A DNA stretch of 64,000 nucleotides from Galeopsis tetrahit (taxonomy: Eukaryota; Streptophyta; Magnoliopsida; Lamiales; Lamiaceae). Position 1 is the stretch's first letter. Every line of letters starts with the position of its first letter. Positions 48,121-57,889 of this stretch are shown here, piece by piece. The stretch is taken from positions 41,028,232-41,092,231 of the forward strand of contig OY776131.1 of NCBI GenBank assembly GCA_963675135.1, in the 5' to 3' direction. The notes below the pieces were generated by a model. That model saw nothing but the letters and a program-made list of their open reading frames with translations. It was not told the DNA's origin and ran no database searches. A program made the translations under genes and the position numbers.

Positions 48121-48432
48121 ATTTTGGACCCATGATTGAATGTAGTTCATATAAAGACTTGTGTTACCCTATTTCATGGTTGAACTGTACTTTCTAAAAA
48201 AAAATTAAAAAAATTACGAGAAAGATTTACAACGGTTCATAAATTGACAAATCGTACAATTGTGCTCAACTTTATTTCGCTTTTCCAAAAAAAAAAAAAG
48301 AAAAAGAGGTGCCATTCGTTTTTATATTTGTATTTGAAGTGCCAATCTATACTAGTAATAAAACTGTTAGTAATAAAGTGTTATATGGACACATAATCAT
48401 ATTTTTCTCATCAACAACGTAACTCATTACTA
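48121..48432. other. AT-rich spacer, right end of duplicated segment A
   Basis: The part to about 48260 matches 57280-57646 (TTACCCTATTTCATGGT and CATAAATTGACAA in both). No gene is seen. Confidence 0.55.
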
Positions 48433-48689
48433 CTCCATACGTCCCACAAAAATAGCTACATTTGACTTTACATATAAATTAAGAAAAATTAATAAATGTA
48501 GTCAAATTTAGCTAATGTACCAATTTTACCCTTGAAATCTCATATTCCAAAATCTGTTAAACATTAATTACTCTTATTAATTAGAGGTAAAATTGACAAT
48601 AAATAATTTAATACTAAAGTAAAAGAGGAAATATAGCTATAATTTTGGACATCCAAAAAAGAATATATATCTATCTTTTTTGGACGGAG
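48433..48689. mobile_element. Stowaway-like MITE
   Basis: 257 bp between TA dinucleotides. The left end is CTCCATACGTCCCAC and the right end, read inward, is CTCCGTCCAAAAAAG. The interior is AT-rich and non-coding. Confidence 0.75.
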
Positions 48690-48691
48690 TA

Positions 48692-49183
48692 TTATTTAAC
48701 CAACTAATTAAATATATGGAGTATTAATTATTGTAACGTCCCATACTATTCATAAGTAGCACCAATATCCATCATTTTAATAAGCTAGATTATTGGGTGT
48801 CCTTCACTAATAGGATCATAATTTTTTTTTTTTTTTTATCATTATGGTCCTATGGGCTAGTTACAATGAAAGTGACCCTTCAGGCCATGCCCTTGTATGA
48901 AACAAAATTCATTGATTCAGACCTATTTTTTTTTTTTTTCAATTTTAGGGACCATTTTCTAATACTTTATATACGTACATATATAAAGTAAAGTAAAGTA
49001 AATATAATTAAACAAGTATTGTAATCTAGTTCATTGGTCAACAAGGACAAATAAAAAGAGAGAGAAAAAAGGATTATTATTGAGAGACTGATTATATAAG
49101 TTAAAGGGAATGACTTGTGTAAAAATACCTTATATATGTGTAATTATGTGCAAATCAAGTAAATAACAAAAATAAATATATAA
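48692..49183. other. AT-rich spacer
   Basis: Poly(T) runs occur near 48824 and 48928. No gene is seen. Confidence 0.5.
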
Positions 49184-49657
49184 AATATATATTTCCACCA
49201 GCACAAAATGCCCTGCCTCTGCCCTTTAAGATTAATTCAAGCCCAGAAAATCTTTAATAATTTCGAATATTACAAAGATACAAATGTATTTTTGTGCATG
49301 GGTGAAAGATGGAGATATAAATTAAAGAGTACCTTCAGGATAACAAATCCAACATCATGATCATATTCCCAATCTTTGTACACCTTCTGAAGCCTCACAG
49401 CCTATGCATATATAATTTCAAGTTTTAAATAACAATTTGGTTTCCTGTGTTACTTGTATTCGACCCACTAAATGACCTATACTTGTGACCAGTTACACGT
49501 ATAGATGAACTCATACTAATAATCCGGCACATATCTGAAGAAATGAAAATACCATATCGGTGTTGAGAGCATTAAGTGAAGAGGGTCTGTAGCCATAACT
49601 TGGCTTCTTGATAGATAGAAAACGCCTAAAAAATAATGCAGATTTCGAATTTAGCAT
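49184..49657 (-). pseudogene. Partial duplicate of the hydrolase-like gene (exons 4 to 1)
   Basis: On the minus strand this repeats the start of the gene at 42944-45573. It holds part of exon 4 (about 49194-49223), the intervening intron, all of exon 3 (49333-49401), and the end of exon 2 fused directly to the beginning of exon 1 (about 49551-49657, ATG at 49657). The intron-1 region is deleted between two TCTGT repeats. Everything downstream of exon 4 is absent. Similarity continues upstream into the promoter flank (49658-50511). It cannot encode the enzyme. Confidence 0.88.
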
Positions 49658-50511
49658 GTTTTTTTTATCACTCTTTTACTGGAAATTCAGACAAGATTTT
49701 GATCTCTGGCTATATGAACTCTCATTCTTGCATTGCAAACAAACATATTGCATAAATTAAGAGAGATTAATGCACTACTACAAGCTATAGTTTGGTACAC
49801 GAATAATTATTTAAGTGGACATATTGAATAATTGTGTAGTTAGATACATGTAACATCTCTCTCTCTCTCTCTTGGCAAATCTTGCTAAATTTATAATTTT
49901 AGGTCCATTGAACCAGAGATTATTAGATGAAAATAGACTGGTGTGGCCTCAAAAAAAAAAAGAAAAAGAAAATAGACTGGTGTTCTTTTTGTGAAAAAAT
50001 TGAAATGACCAATTTAGTGGTAATTATTTGCGTGTACTCTATTATTAATGTTTCAAAATTCTTTTATTGAGAAATTGAAACTCAACAAATAATATTGGAA
50101 ATTTTAAAATATTCTGATATTTAACGAAATAAGATATCTCAGTTGGTTAGATTATCTTACCTGAAAAAGTCGATTGCATTAAGGACTAACTAATTGTACA
50201 CTTTTGCGTCACGTTAACGACGAGAATTTATATAAAAACGTAGTCAAACATTTATATATAAAATGTTTTTTATTAACTATATATTTTTTTATCCTAAAAA
50301 AAATATTTTTAATAAAGAAATCATGACCCCTCAAGACTCAAACACAACATATACATAGCCTAACGTAATTGTGCTACTTGTGTCAGACCCAACAACACCG
50401 GAACGTGACAACGTGTGATCTATTTTTTTATCATTTAATTTAATGTGGTGTTTAGGTAGTAATTAATTAAAAATAGGAAATGTATTATATAAGTAGTTTT
50501 TATAATAATTC
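49658..50511. repeat. Duplicated upstream flank (copy B, left part)
   Basis: Matches the flank of the intact gene, for example TTGCGTGTACTCTATTATTA at about 50027 and 46147, and CACTTTTGCGTCACGTTAAC at about 50198 and 46559. Copy B is interrupted at 50511 by the LINE and resumes at 57251. Confidence 0.8.
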
Positions 50512-50564
50512 GGGGAGACTTTAATGAAACGTTATTTCATCATGAAAAAGTGGGTGGAGACATT

Positions 50565-51430
50565 TTTTTTTTGACAATAGGTAGAATTAAGATAGGGAAT
50601 AAATTACATTTCAACACCCTCACCTATCCTTAAAGTAGAGTTCTACCAAAAGACCACATAATTCCAAACTCAATCGTGAGAGAGTGGAAGGGTCATCGAG
50701 CAAGCCAACATTCCTTGAAGCTCCGCGATCTAAGAAGATAGCAAATCGACTCCAGAGAAGGAACAGATTGTCGCACACAACGACTCGTACTACAAATCTT
50801 CCAAATCTTATAAGTACGGACCCAAGGGCTACCAGCTCCAACAGGCACAACAAAGCGCCATCATCGGAAAACCCGTAAACGGGAAGAAAACCCATCTCAT
50901 CAGGGAGGAAACCATAACAACAGGGGAAAACTAAAATACAGTAGACGGAAAATAACAGCGTAGGAAGAAAAAGACACTAAAAAAAACACCATATATAAAC
51001 TAGAAAACAAACTAAAATAACATGCAAAAGCATAAAAACGAAAATAAAATGGGATCAAACGGATGACTCACCCGATCGGCCACCGTGGCTCCGACGGGGA
51101 GATTCACCCATTGATCCCAACAAAATCACTGAAAATGACTCCTTCACCCACTGAAAAATCTGAACAGAGCGGCGGTGCGACGGCGCTACAGGCGGCGATG
51201 CGGCATTAAAAGAGGCAGCAGCGGAATGGGCGGGGCCGAGACTACTTTTCCAACAGAAACGATGGGCGGCGATAGTTTTGATGTGTGAAGAAAGGCTGTA
51301 GTGGGATGTGAAGAGGGGCGGTAGTAGGGTGAGAAGAGGTGGGCGGTGGTGGTTTTGAGATTTGAGAGAGAGAGGCTCTCAATCCCACCGCTTCCTTCCT
51401 CCCGTGTAATCAAGTTGACGGTAGTAGTTA
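50565..51430 (-). mobile_element. Poly(A) retroposon of unknown parent
   Basis: A 13-bp duplication, GGGTGGAGACATT, lies at 50552-50564 and 51431-51443. A poly(A) tail on the minus strand abuts the left copy. On that strand the sequence starts with a pyrimidine-rich leader and a CCACCACCGCC-type stretch, and includes a short ATG frame (MGESPRRSHGG). It ends with a 91-codon open stretch (50895-50620) followed by the tail. I recognise no domain. It could be a retrocopy of a host transcript or an internally deleted LINE. Confidence 0.75.
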
Positions 51431-51577
51431 GGGTGGAGACATTAAATCTTTGAAGTATATACAAGGATTTCAGGATGCACTTTTAAATAATGCCCTAAAT
51501 TTACTTGATTTAATAAACGAAAAGGGCATGCATTAATTCGAGAAAGATTGGACAGATATGTTGCTAATGAAGCCTGG

Positions 51578-52962
51578 TGAAATTACCGAGGGAAAAAAAA
51601 TCCTTATAAATGGCAAGAGATTTGCTTAGGGAGTGAATGGGCAAGGGAAAATACCTAGAAAAGAAAAAACCCTTGCTAAATGCCTAGGGAAACTAAATCT
51701 CTTGCCATTCCCGAGAATATTGGCAAGGGAATTTAAATTTAAAAATTTTCGAGGGAGTGGGCCCTTGCAAAGTTTGACACGTCAATTAAAATTCCTGAGG
51801 GTTAGTGGGCCCTCGGTAAAGCCCTCGGCGAATGGAATATATAATTGAGTGAAGATTGAAATGTGATAAGAAAATGATCAGGGTTTTATCTACTTAACTG
51901 GTCGTTTTGTATATAAGTAGTCGGTCTTTAAATAAAATTACTAAGTAATCTAGTTTTATAAAATAACTTCAGTTTAATGAGGGCTTTTTAATTTATTTTT
52001 ACTCTGCGTCTACAAAATAAGAATTCTGCCGAACATACGTGAATTTGGAGTATGATTTTATTTATTTAGTTTTAGTACGACTTTAATTATTGTTTTAAGA
52101 TTAAGTGATTTTGGTTTGGTTTTAGAGTCAAATTTTATAAAGGATAAATGAAACTTGTAGAAAAAGCCAAGATAATTACCAAGTTTTCCATAATCGCTTA
52201 TTAATAATACATTTAGAGTATTTTTGGTAATTAATATTCAATATTTTAAAGTAGACCAAATAAGATAACAAAATATTTATAATATTTGTATTGAAAAAAT
52301 ATAAAATGTATGTTTGTTACCAATTATCAAACAAGCAATCAAATTTAAATTAAATAAATTAAAGAAGAAAAAACTGGAAATATAACACATATATTAATTG
52401 CATTTAAAATATAACGAAAATAGCTCCTGGCCCAACGGCAAAAGGGGCGCTCATAAGCACATCATTTTCAGCAGGTCGCGGGTTCGACTCCCGTGTTTGA
52501 CTCCCATGCATGCAGCTGTGGGGGGAAATTAAATAGCAGGTCGCGGGTTCGACTCCCGTGTTTGACTCCCGTGCATGCAGCTGTGGGGGGAAATTAAATA
52601 GCAGGTCGCGGGTTCGACTCCCGTGTTCGACTCCCGTGCATGCAGCTGTGGGGGGAAATTAAATAGCCATATATTGGTGTTGGTGTGTGGGTGGCTGGGA
52701 ATTAAAACCCATATATTTCATTTTTTATTACTAATTTCCCCTCCTATTTTTTAGGAATATAACCCTTGCTATTGCCTAGGGAAATATTCACTTGCCATTT
52801 CTGAGGGAAATTTTTCCTTGCTATTTCCGAGGGATTTTCTTATTCTCTTGCTACTAAATTGCCGAGGAACATTTTGCCGAGGGAAGTGGGCCCTTGATAA
52901 ATGTATTGGCAAGCGTTTTTTCCTCTCTAAATCCCTTGCTATTGGGAGTGAATTTTGTAGTG
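51578..52962. mobile_element. CACTA derivative, left end truncated
   Basis: The right end, read inward, is CACTACAAAATTCACTCCCA, a typical CACTA terminus. Subterminal motifs such as CCGAGGGAA, CCCTTGC and CTTGCCA occur many times near both sides. The left terminus is not seen: the sequence joins the LINE directly after ANEAW, and about 20 LINE residues are missing. There is no transposase frame. The interior holds a 3 x 65-bp tandem repeat. Confidence 0.7.
52471..52665 (+). repeat. 3 x 65-bp tandem repeat with tRNA box-B-like core
   Basis: Units start at 52471, 52536 and 52601 and differ at only a few positions. Each contains GGTTCGACTCCCG, a good match to the RNA polymerase III box B (GGTTCGANNCC), plus a GCATGCAGCTGTGGGGGG segment. 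Upstream of the first unit, TAGCTCCTGGCCCAACGGC may be a box A, so the array may derive from a SINE head. No complete tRNA can be folded by eye. Confidence 0.85.
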
Positions 52963-54729
52963 TAGGTCGTTGTGGTTAAAGTGCAATTTGGATATTTGTC
53001 GCAGCTCAAGGTCCTGCAATTTGGGTTTCAAATTTGAAAATCATTGGGTTAAGGAACCTGGATTCTGTGATATGGTCTCAAAGATTTGGCAACAGAGAGA
53101 TTCTAAAGCCAGTCTCGATCAAATTCTGACTTCTTGTGGGAAATCCATTCAACATTGGGAGGAAAAAAAAAAGGGGCTCACTACTAACCCGAATTAGGAA
53201 AACACAAGAATTATTAACTAAAGCGCTTGATCGAGAAAGCCTATGTGTTGAGTTTGATGAAGTCACTGCTCTGGAAAATGAATTTGAAAAGCTGAATACT
53301 CAGGAGGAGTGGTACTGGAAACAACGGGCTCGGGTGGATTGGCTTCAAACTAGTGATCGTAATACCAAATTGTTTCATGCGAGGGCAACTCTTAGAAAAA
53401 GGAAGAATCATATCTCTGGAATTCAATCATCAGATGGGATTTGGGTCTCCTCGGAAAATGAAATTAGCAAGGTGTTTATGACATATTATCAACATCTTTT
53501 CATGTCATCAGGGTCCCATGATGCGGATATTTCTAGAGTTGTGGCCAGTAATCCAACAAAGATTACCCCGGAGGTAAGTGTATTCTTTGATTCCCCATTT
53601 ACGGCTCTTGAGGTTCAGAAAGTAGTTAAGGAAATCAGTCCTTGGAAGGCCCCGGGCCCAGATGGTTTTGCTGCATCTTTTTTTCAGGCCAATTGGAGTA
53701 GCATTGGGGAGGAGGTAACATCACAAATTTTGAAGGTCTTAAATCAGGAGGGGAGTGTAGAGACATGGAATGATACTATTATTACTCTCATCCCGAAGGT
53801 CAAAGAACCTCAATTGGTCTCTCAATTTCGGCCGACCAGTCTATGCAATGTTTGTTATCGGATTCTGGCAAAAATAATTACGAACCGCCTTAAGATTGTT
53901 ATGAATGATATCATAGATCAGTACCAAAGTGATTTTGTCCCAGGAAGATTGATATCTGATAATATTTTGGTTGCTTTTGAATGTATGCACTGGATTCGAA
54001 CCTCCAAAAGTAAGGTGGGTGTTGCAGCGCTTAAACTTGATATGAGTAAAGCGTATGATCGTGTGGAATGGGCCTTTCTTCGAGTTGTTATGCAAAAAAA
54101 TGGGGTTCTCCAGTTACTGGGTAGAACTTATCCTTAAATGTGTTACCTCAGTCTCATATAAAATCAAAATTAATGGAGTCATTTCTGATCCTTTTCGGCC
54201 ATCTCGAGGTTTGAGGCAAGGTGATCCTTTATCACCCTATCTCTTTGCAATATGTGCCCAGAGTCTTTCCTCATTGCTTTCTAATGCAGTCTCACGTGAA
54301 CTTATTTCTGGAGTAAGGATTGCACGATCAGCTCCAATTGTTTCTCACTTATTCTTTGCGGATGACAGGCTTCTTTTCTTCAAAACCTCAGGTAAGGAGA
54401 GTAGTCAGGTTTGTGAATGTCTCCATACTTACGAATCAGCATCAGGTCAGTTGATCAACTTTAAAAAATCTGCAATTACTTTTAGTCCTTGTACCAAGCA
54501 GAGTAATATTGATGAGGTCAGACATAAACTTGGGATTCGGTCTGTACAAGGTCACAATGTTTATTTGGGATTGCCAGCACTCTCGGCGAAGTCTAGACAT
54601 CAATTTGGATACTTGCTTGATCGTGTTAGGGAAAAAATTGGTTCTTGGGAGAACAAGCTTTTCATGCGGTATTTACATGCCCTTTTGCAAAATAGATTTG
54701 GAAAACACATGGCTTTTGGGGTATCCTAA
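52963..54729 (+). pseudogene. LINE reverse transcriptase relic
   Basis: Starts with the end of the endonuclease linker (SLWLKCNLD) and passes through a frame change near 53165. Most of an RT domain follows: APGPDGF, LIPKV, the FRPTSLCNV region, KLDMSKAYDRVEW, then another shift near 54105 and GLRQGDPLSPYLF. The catalytic motif is FADD near 54354. Beyond about 54660 an internal deletion joins RT to the C-terminal region (54762-55009, AWAVWKERC). It is non-functional. Confidence 0.88.
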
Positions 54730-55009
54730 AACATTTTCCCTCAAAACAGGTATGTGATATTTTGCTTTATTGTCATCATACAATACCAGGTGAAGTTGGG
54801 AAATTGCTGATGATTGCGTGGGCTGTTTGGAAAGAAAGATGTGATTACTTACATTCTCAAGGCTCAAAGAAGGCGGACAAGTATGTGTTCTCGGTTGACT
54901 GGGCTCTCAGATTTTATATGGATTTCCTGCAAGAGAATAAGATCAGGGACAAAAGCTTAAACCCTTGTATTAAGAATATTATAGGTCGTGATGTACTTCT
55001 TCCGGCAGG

Positions 55010-56720
55010 TGATTCACGTGATATGCAACACTAAATAAACAACCGCAAGTGTACGGCGTCTATTGTAGCGTGATAAGCACGAGGTCGATCCCACAAGGAG
55101 ATTAAGCGTAAAAGGGTAGTTTGCTAATCGAGTTCTAAGTAGACGTGATCGATAATTTGAAAGTTGAATTACCCCTAAGATTGTCTAACAATGTGTCACA
55201 AATAAACAACGAAAAGAGTAATTACGAAGTCGATCAAATACCATACAAATCAATAAAACGAACGTAAAGTGAGTGAAGACGCAAAGAAAGAAAGTGGGTT
55301 CCAAGGCAATTGTAATACATAGATATCCGATTATGAATGTTATCTCGTTTAAATGGCCATTAAGGTTATCTCATATAGGGTGATCACACAAGAAGAATTA
55401 ATTAATCTCTCGATCTAATTAACCCAAAGGAAGACACAATATAAGTTCGTATCTCTACCTCACAAATATTGTATTACCTAAACTAGCCCCAAAGATCATT
55501 CGATTCCCTCTCCGATAATTAATCCTCTCTCGAGCTCATAATAATACCAGGTTGCATACTTGCATACGATTAAATGGAATAAATCTCTCGATCTTACCCC
55601 AATTAACAATGAATAAAGCAAATCATCATGGCCAATAACAACATGCTTGACAATAGATAATTAAACATGCAAATAAGAGACAAACACCAATTAAAGCAAG
55701 AAATCAATCATAAACTTCAATCCAAGTATCTACAATGCCTTGAAACCACAATGTTGTTTAGCTACTCAAATACATATCAAACTACAAAATCCAAATGAAA
55801 TACCAAATGAAAAAGACAAAGAATAAGGAATCTTAGTCTAGATTGTGGTAGGAGATGAAATTCCCAAGCTATTGCATCCTTCCTTGCATGAATTGGTGAA
55901 GAGATGAAGAAGATATGGCCAAACACCTTCAAATATGTGTAAATGTGTGAAGAACTCTTGAGAAAGGGGTCAGGTCGTGTGAAATTCAAGACGTGGGGTT
56001 ATAGTGTTGGGGTAGGGTTTGGGTGTGATATTTGCAAGTAGGTCCCTCAAAAATGGAGAAAACACGAGTTTGGCACCGAGAATGGGATGGCCCGGCCGGG
56101 TGGGGAAGTGGCCCAGCCGGGCGGGAGTGTTGGCCGAGGTTTTTGAAAACAGGGGGTCGGCCGCCCGGCCGGGCGGGTGAAGTTGCCCGGCCGGGCCAAA
56201 AGTTCGTAAATGGGGGGCGTTTTGGGTTGCTCGGCCGCCCGGCCGGGCGAGTTATGCCGCCCGGCCGGGCCAAAACTTCGTATTCGGCCAATTAATTCCC
56301 ATTTTATCGCCCGGCCGGGCGAGTGATGCCACCCGGCCGGGCCAAAACTTCGTAAACTTGGCAATTTCTGGGCTCGGCCGCCCGGCCGGGCCAAAGTTTC
56401 GACTTTGGCTCCGTCCTTCGTTTTCGTCCTCCAACTTCATCCCTCCGTTTCTTGAGCTTCCGACCTCCGATCGACTCGATTCTTTTGGCTATTCCACTCC
56501 ATTTTTCGAGGCGAATCCAATGGTGCACTCCTCTTTCCGGTCCGATCACTTGTGGTGTGTGTTTTGCTACAAATTCCATCGTTTTACCTACAAAATCGAC
56601 AAAACACAACCTTTCTCTCATTTTGGCTCAAACAATCATATCCAATGCAAAAATCAATGAAATCCACATCAAAATATGCTTCACATGTGCTTATAAAATG
56701 TGTAAATTCCACCCGATTCA
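55010..56720. mobile_element. Probable solo LTR or LTR-type element, 1711 bp
   Basis: Removing this stretch restores the LINE reading frame exactly (VLLPAG then NLLMTDAAF). A 5-bp duplication, GCAGG, lies at 55005-55009 and 56721-56725. The insert begins TG and ends CA, as an LTR does. No polyprotein frame, primer-binding site or second LTR is seen, so a solo LTR fits best. The left third carries CGCAAGTGTACGG and GGTCGATCCCACAAGGA, motifs I remember from plant repeats but cannot assign to a family. The right part holds the GC palindrome array. Confidence 0.65.
56091..56390. repeat. Array of paired GC palindromes
   Basis: The 10-bp palindrome CCCGGCCGGG occurs exactly eight times, at 56091, 56164, 56186, 56238, 56260, 56310, 56332 and 56381. 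One variant, CCCAGCCGGG, is at 56112. Members of a pair start 21 or 22 bp apart, and pairs repeat every 71-74 bp. GGCCAAAACTTCGTA-like DNA fills the longer gaps. The array is a sharp CpG-rich island in AT-rich DNA. Open frames across it (Gly/Pro/Arg-rich on both strands) are by-products of the repeat. Confidence 0.97.
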
Positions 56721-56726
56721 GCAGGT

Positions 56727-57185
56727 AATCTTCTTATGACTGATGCTGCATTCAACTTGTCCAAAAAAATGTTTGCATTAGGATATGTTGTTGTTGATAG
56801 CCATCACAAAGTGGTATTAGCAGGGTTTAAAAAAGTCTCCAATCCTGTTTCGGTGTTAACAGCCGAGCTTATGGCTATTGAATATGGTCTTAAAAAATGC
56901 ATTCAGTTTGATGTTGGCATCACAGGAATTAGGCCAGACTCATCTCAGGCTATCGATCTTATTAATCAAGAAAGTTTGGCTGATCAACTGGAAGGTGTTT
57001 TCGTTCAAAAAATTCGGTGCCATTTGAGAGAACTCCTAGTGTGAGATTGTCAGTTCGTCTCAAGAAATTGCAATGTTCTAGCTCATCAATTAGCAAACAT
57101 GACGTATATCTCTTCCATGTCTCAAGACTGGCTTGGAAAGGATCTTCCTCATCACATCAAGGATTGCTGGTTGCATTCTGATTAA
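56727..57185 (+). pseudogene. LINE RNase H domain relic
   Basis: Continues the LINE frame after the LTR-like insert. MTDAAF takes the place of the usual NTDAAF start of a plant-type RNase H (RVT_3). SVLTAELMAIEYGL contains the second catalytic acidic residue, and PDSSQAIDLI the third region. A stop interrupts after RELLV near 57042, and the same frame then reaches NVLAHQLAN. It is non-functional. Confidence 0.8.
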
Positions 57186-57250
57186 TCTCAAATCCTTGTA
57201 TGTTTAGCCTAGTGCTTTCATAATAATAATAAAAAAAATTATAATAATTC

Positions 57251-57646
57251 TTATCATGAAAATAAAATGCATGAATGCATAATTTTGGACTCATGATTGT
57301 ACGTAGCACATGATTTTCCCTTTTCCAATTTCTAAGTCAGGTTGTTTCAACTATCAAATGAATAATTCAAAATTATGGATCGAAGTACGAAATATTCTTT
57401 AAAATAAATATTGTATGAATTCGTATATTAAAACTCGATTGAAGTTGGTCAATCTGTTTAGTTGGTTACAAAAAAATCTTTCCAAAATTTTCAAATCTCT
57501 TAATCAATTATTATTATTTTGAACGTGGTCCCTTTAAAAATGAATTTTCAAATTAAGACTTGTTATGTTACCCTATTTCATGGTAGAGCGACTACTTTTT
57601 TAATCATTTTTACGAGGAAGATTAGCAACGACTCATAAATTGACAA
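57251..57646. repeat. Duplicated flank (copy B, right part)
   Basis: Resumes the segment interrupted at 50511 and matches 47600-47620 and 48121-48260, for example ATTTTGGACTCATGATTG against ATTTTGGACCCATGATTG. It lacks the SINE insertion. It ends where the second LINE's poly(A) tail begins. Confidence 0.75.
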
Positions 57647-57889
57647 TTTTTTTTTTTGAAAGGTAAAGATGAGACTTGTATTATTTCGAGTACTTGGGGT
57701 ACTCAACACCCATAAGATCAATATACATGTTTAGTTAGCTATACATGCCCAAGGGGCTTGTTCCCAGTCATGATAAGAGCATCCTGAGATGCCAGATTTG
57801 TGTGATTCAAGCCACTTCCACGTACTAAATTTAATTGAATCTGATAGTTCCTTCGATGAAAGAGAGCCCTCGTTGAATATCAGGTCGTT

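Larger units (their letters stand above)
50512..57238 (+). mobile_element. 5'-truncated LINE with three nested insertions
   Basis: A 12-bp target duplication, TTATAATAATTC, lies at 50500-50511 and 57239-57250, and an A-rich tail precedes the second copy. The element starts inside the endonuclease domain (GDFNE just after 50512), so it was truncated when it integrated. Coding pieces follow in order: endonuclease (50512-50564, 51444-51577), RT (about 52963-54729), C-terminal region (54762-55009) and RNase H (56721-57185). They are split by insertions at 50565-51430, 51578-52962 and 55010-56720. Frameshifts elsewhere show it is dead. Confidence 0.88.

Noticed and set aside
48797..48991. 64-aa frame with Phe runs
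   Set aside because: Encoded by poly(T) tracts in AT-rich DNA.
52471..52665. Possible tRNA genes, or a CRISPR-like array
   Set aside because: Only a box-B-like T-arm motif is present, with no acceptor or anticodon arms. The repeats are head-to-tail without unique spacers and the genome is a plant's.
56047..56621. Open frames on both strands across the GC palindrome array (Gly/Pro/Arg-rich)
   Set aside because: They arise because palindromic GC repeats lack stops in every frame. Codons simply follow the repeat period and there is no domain.
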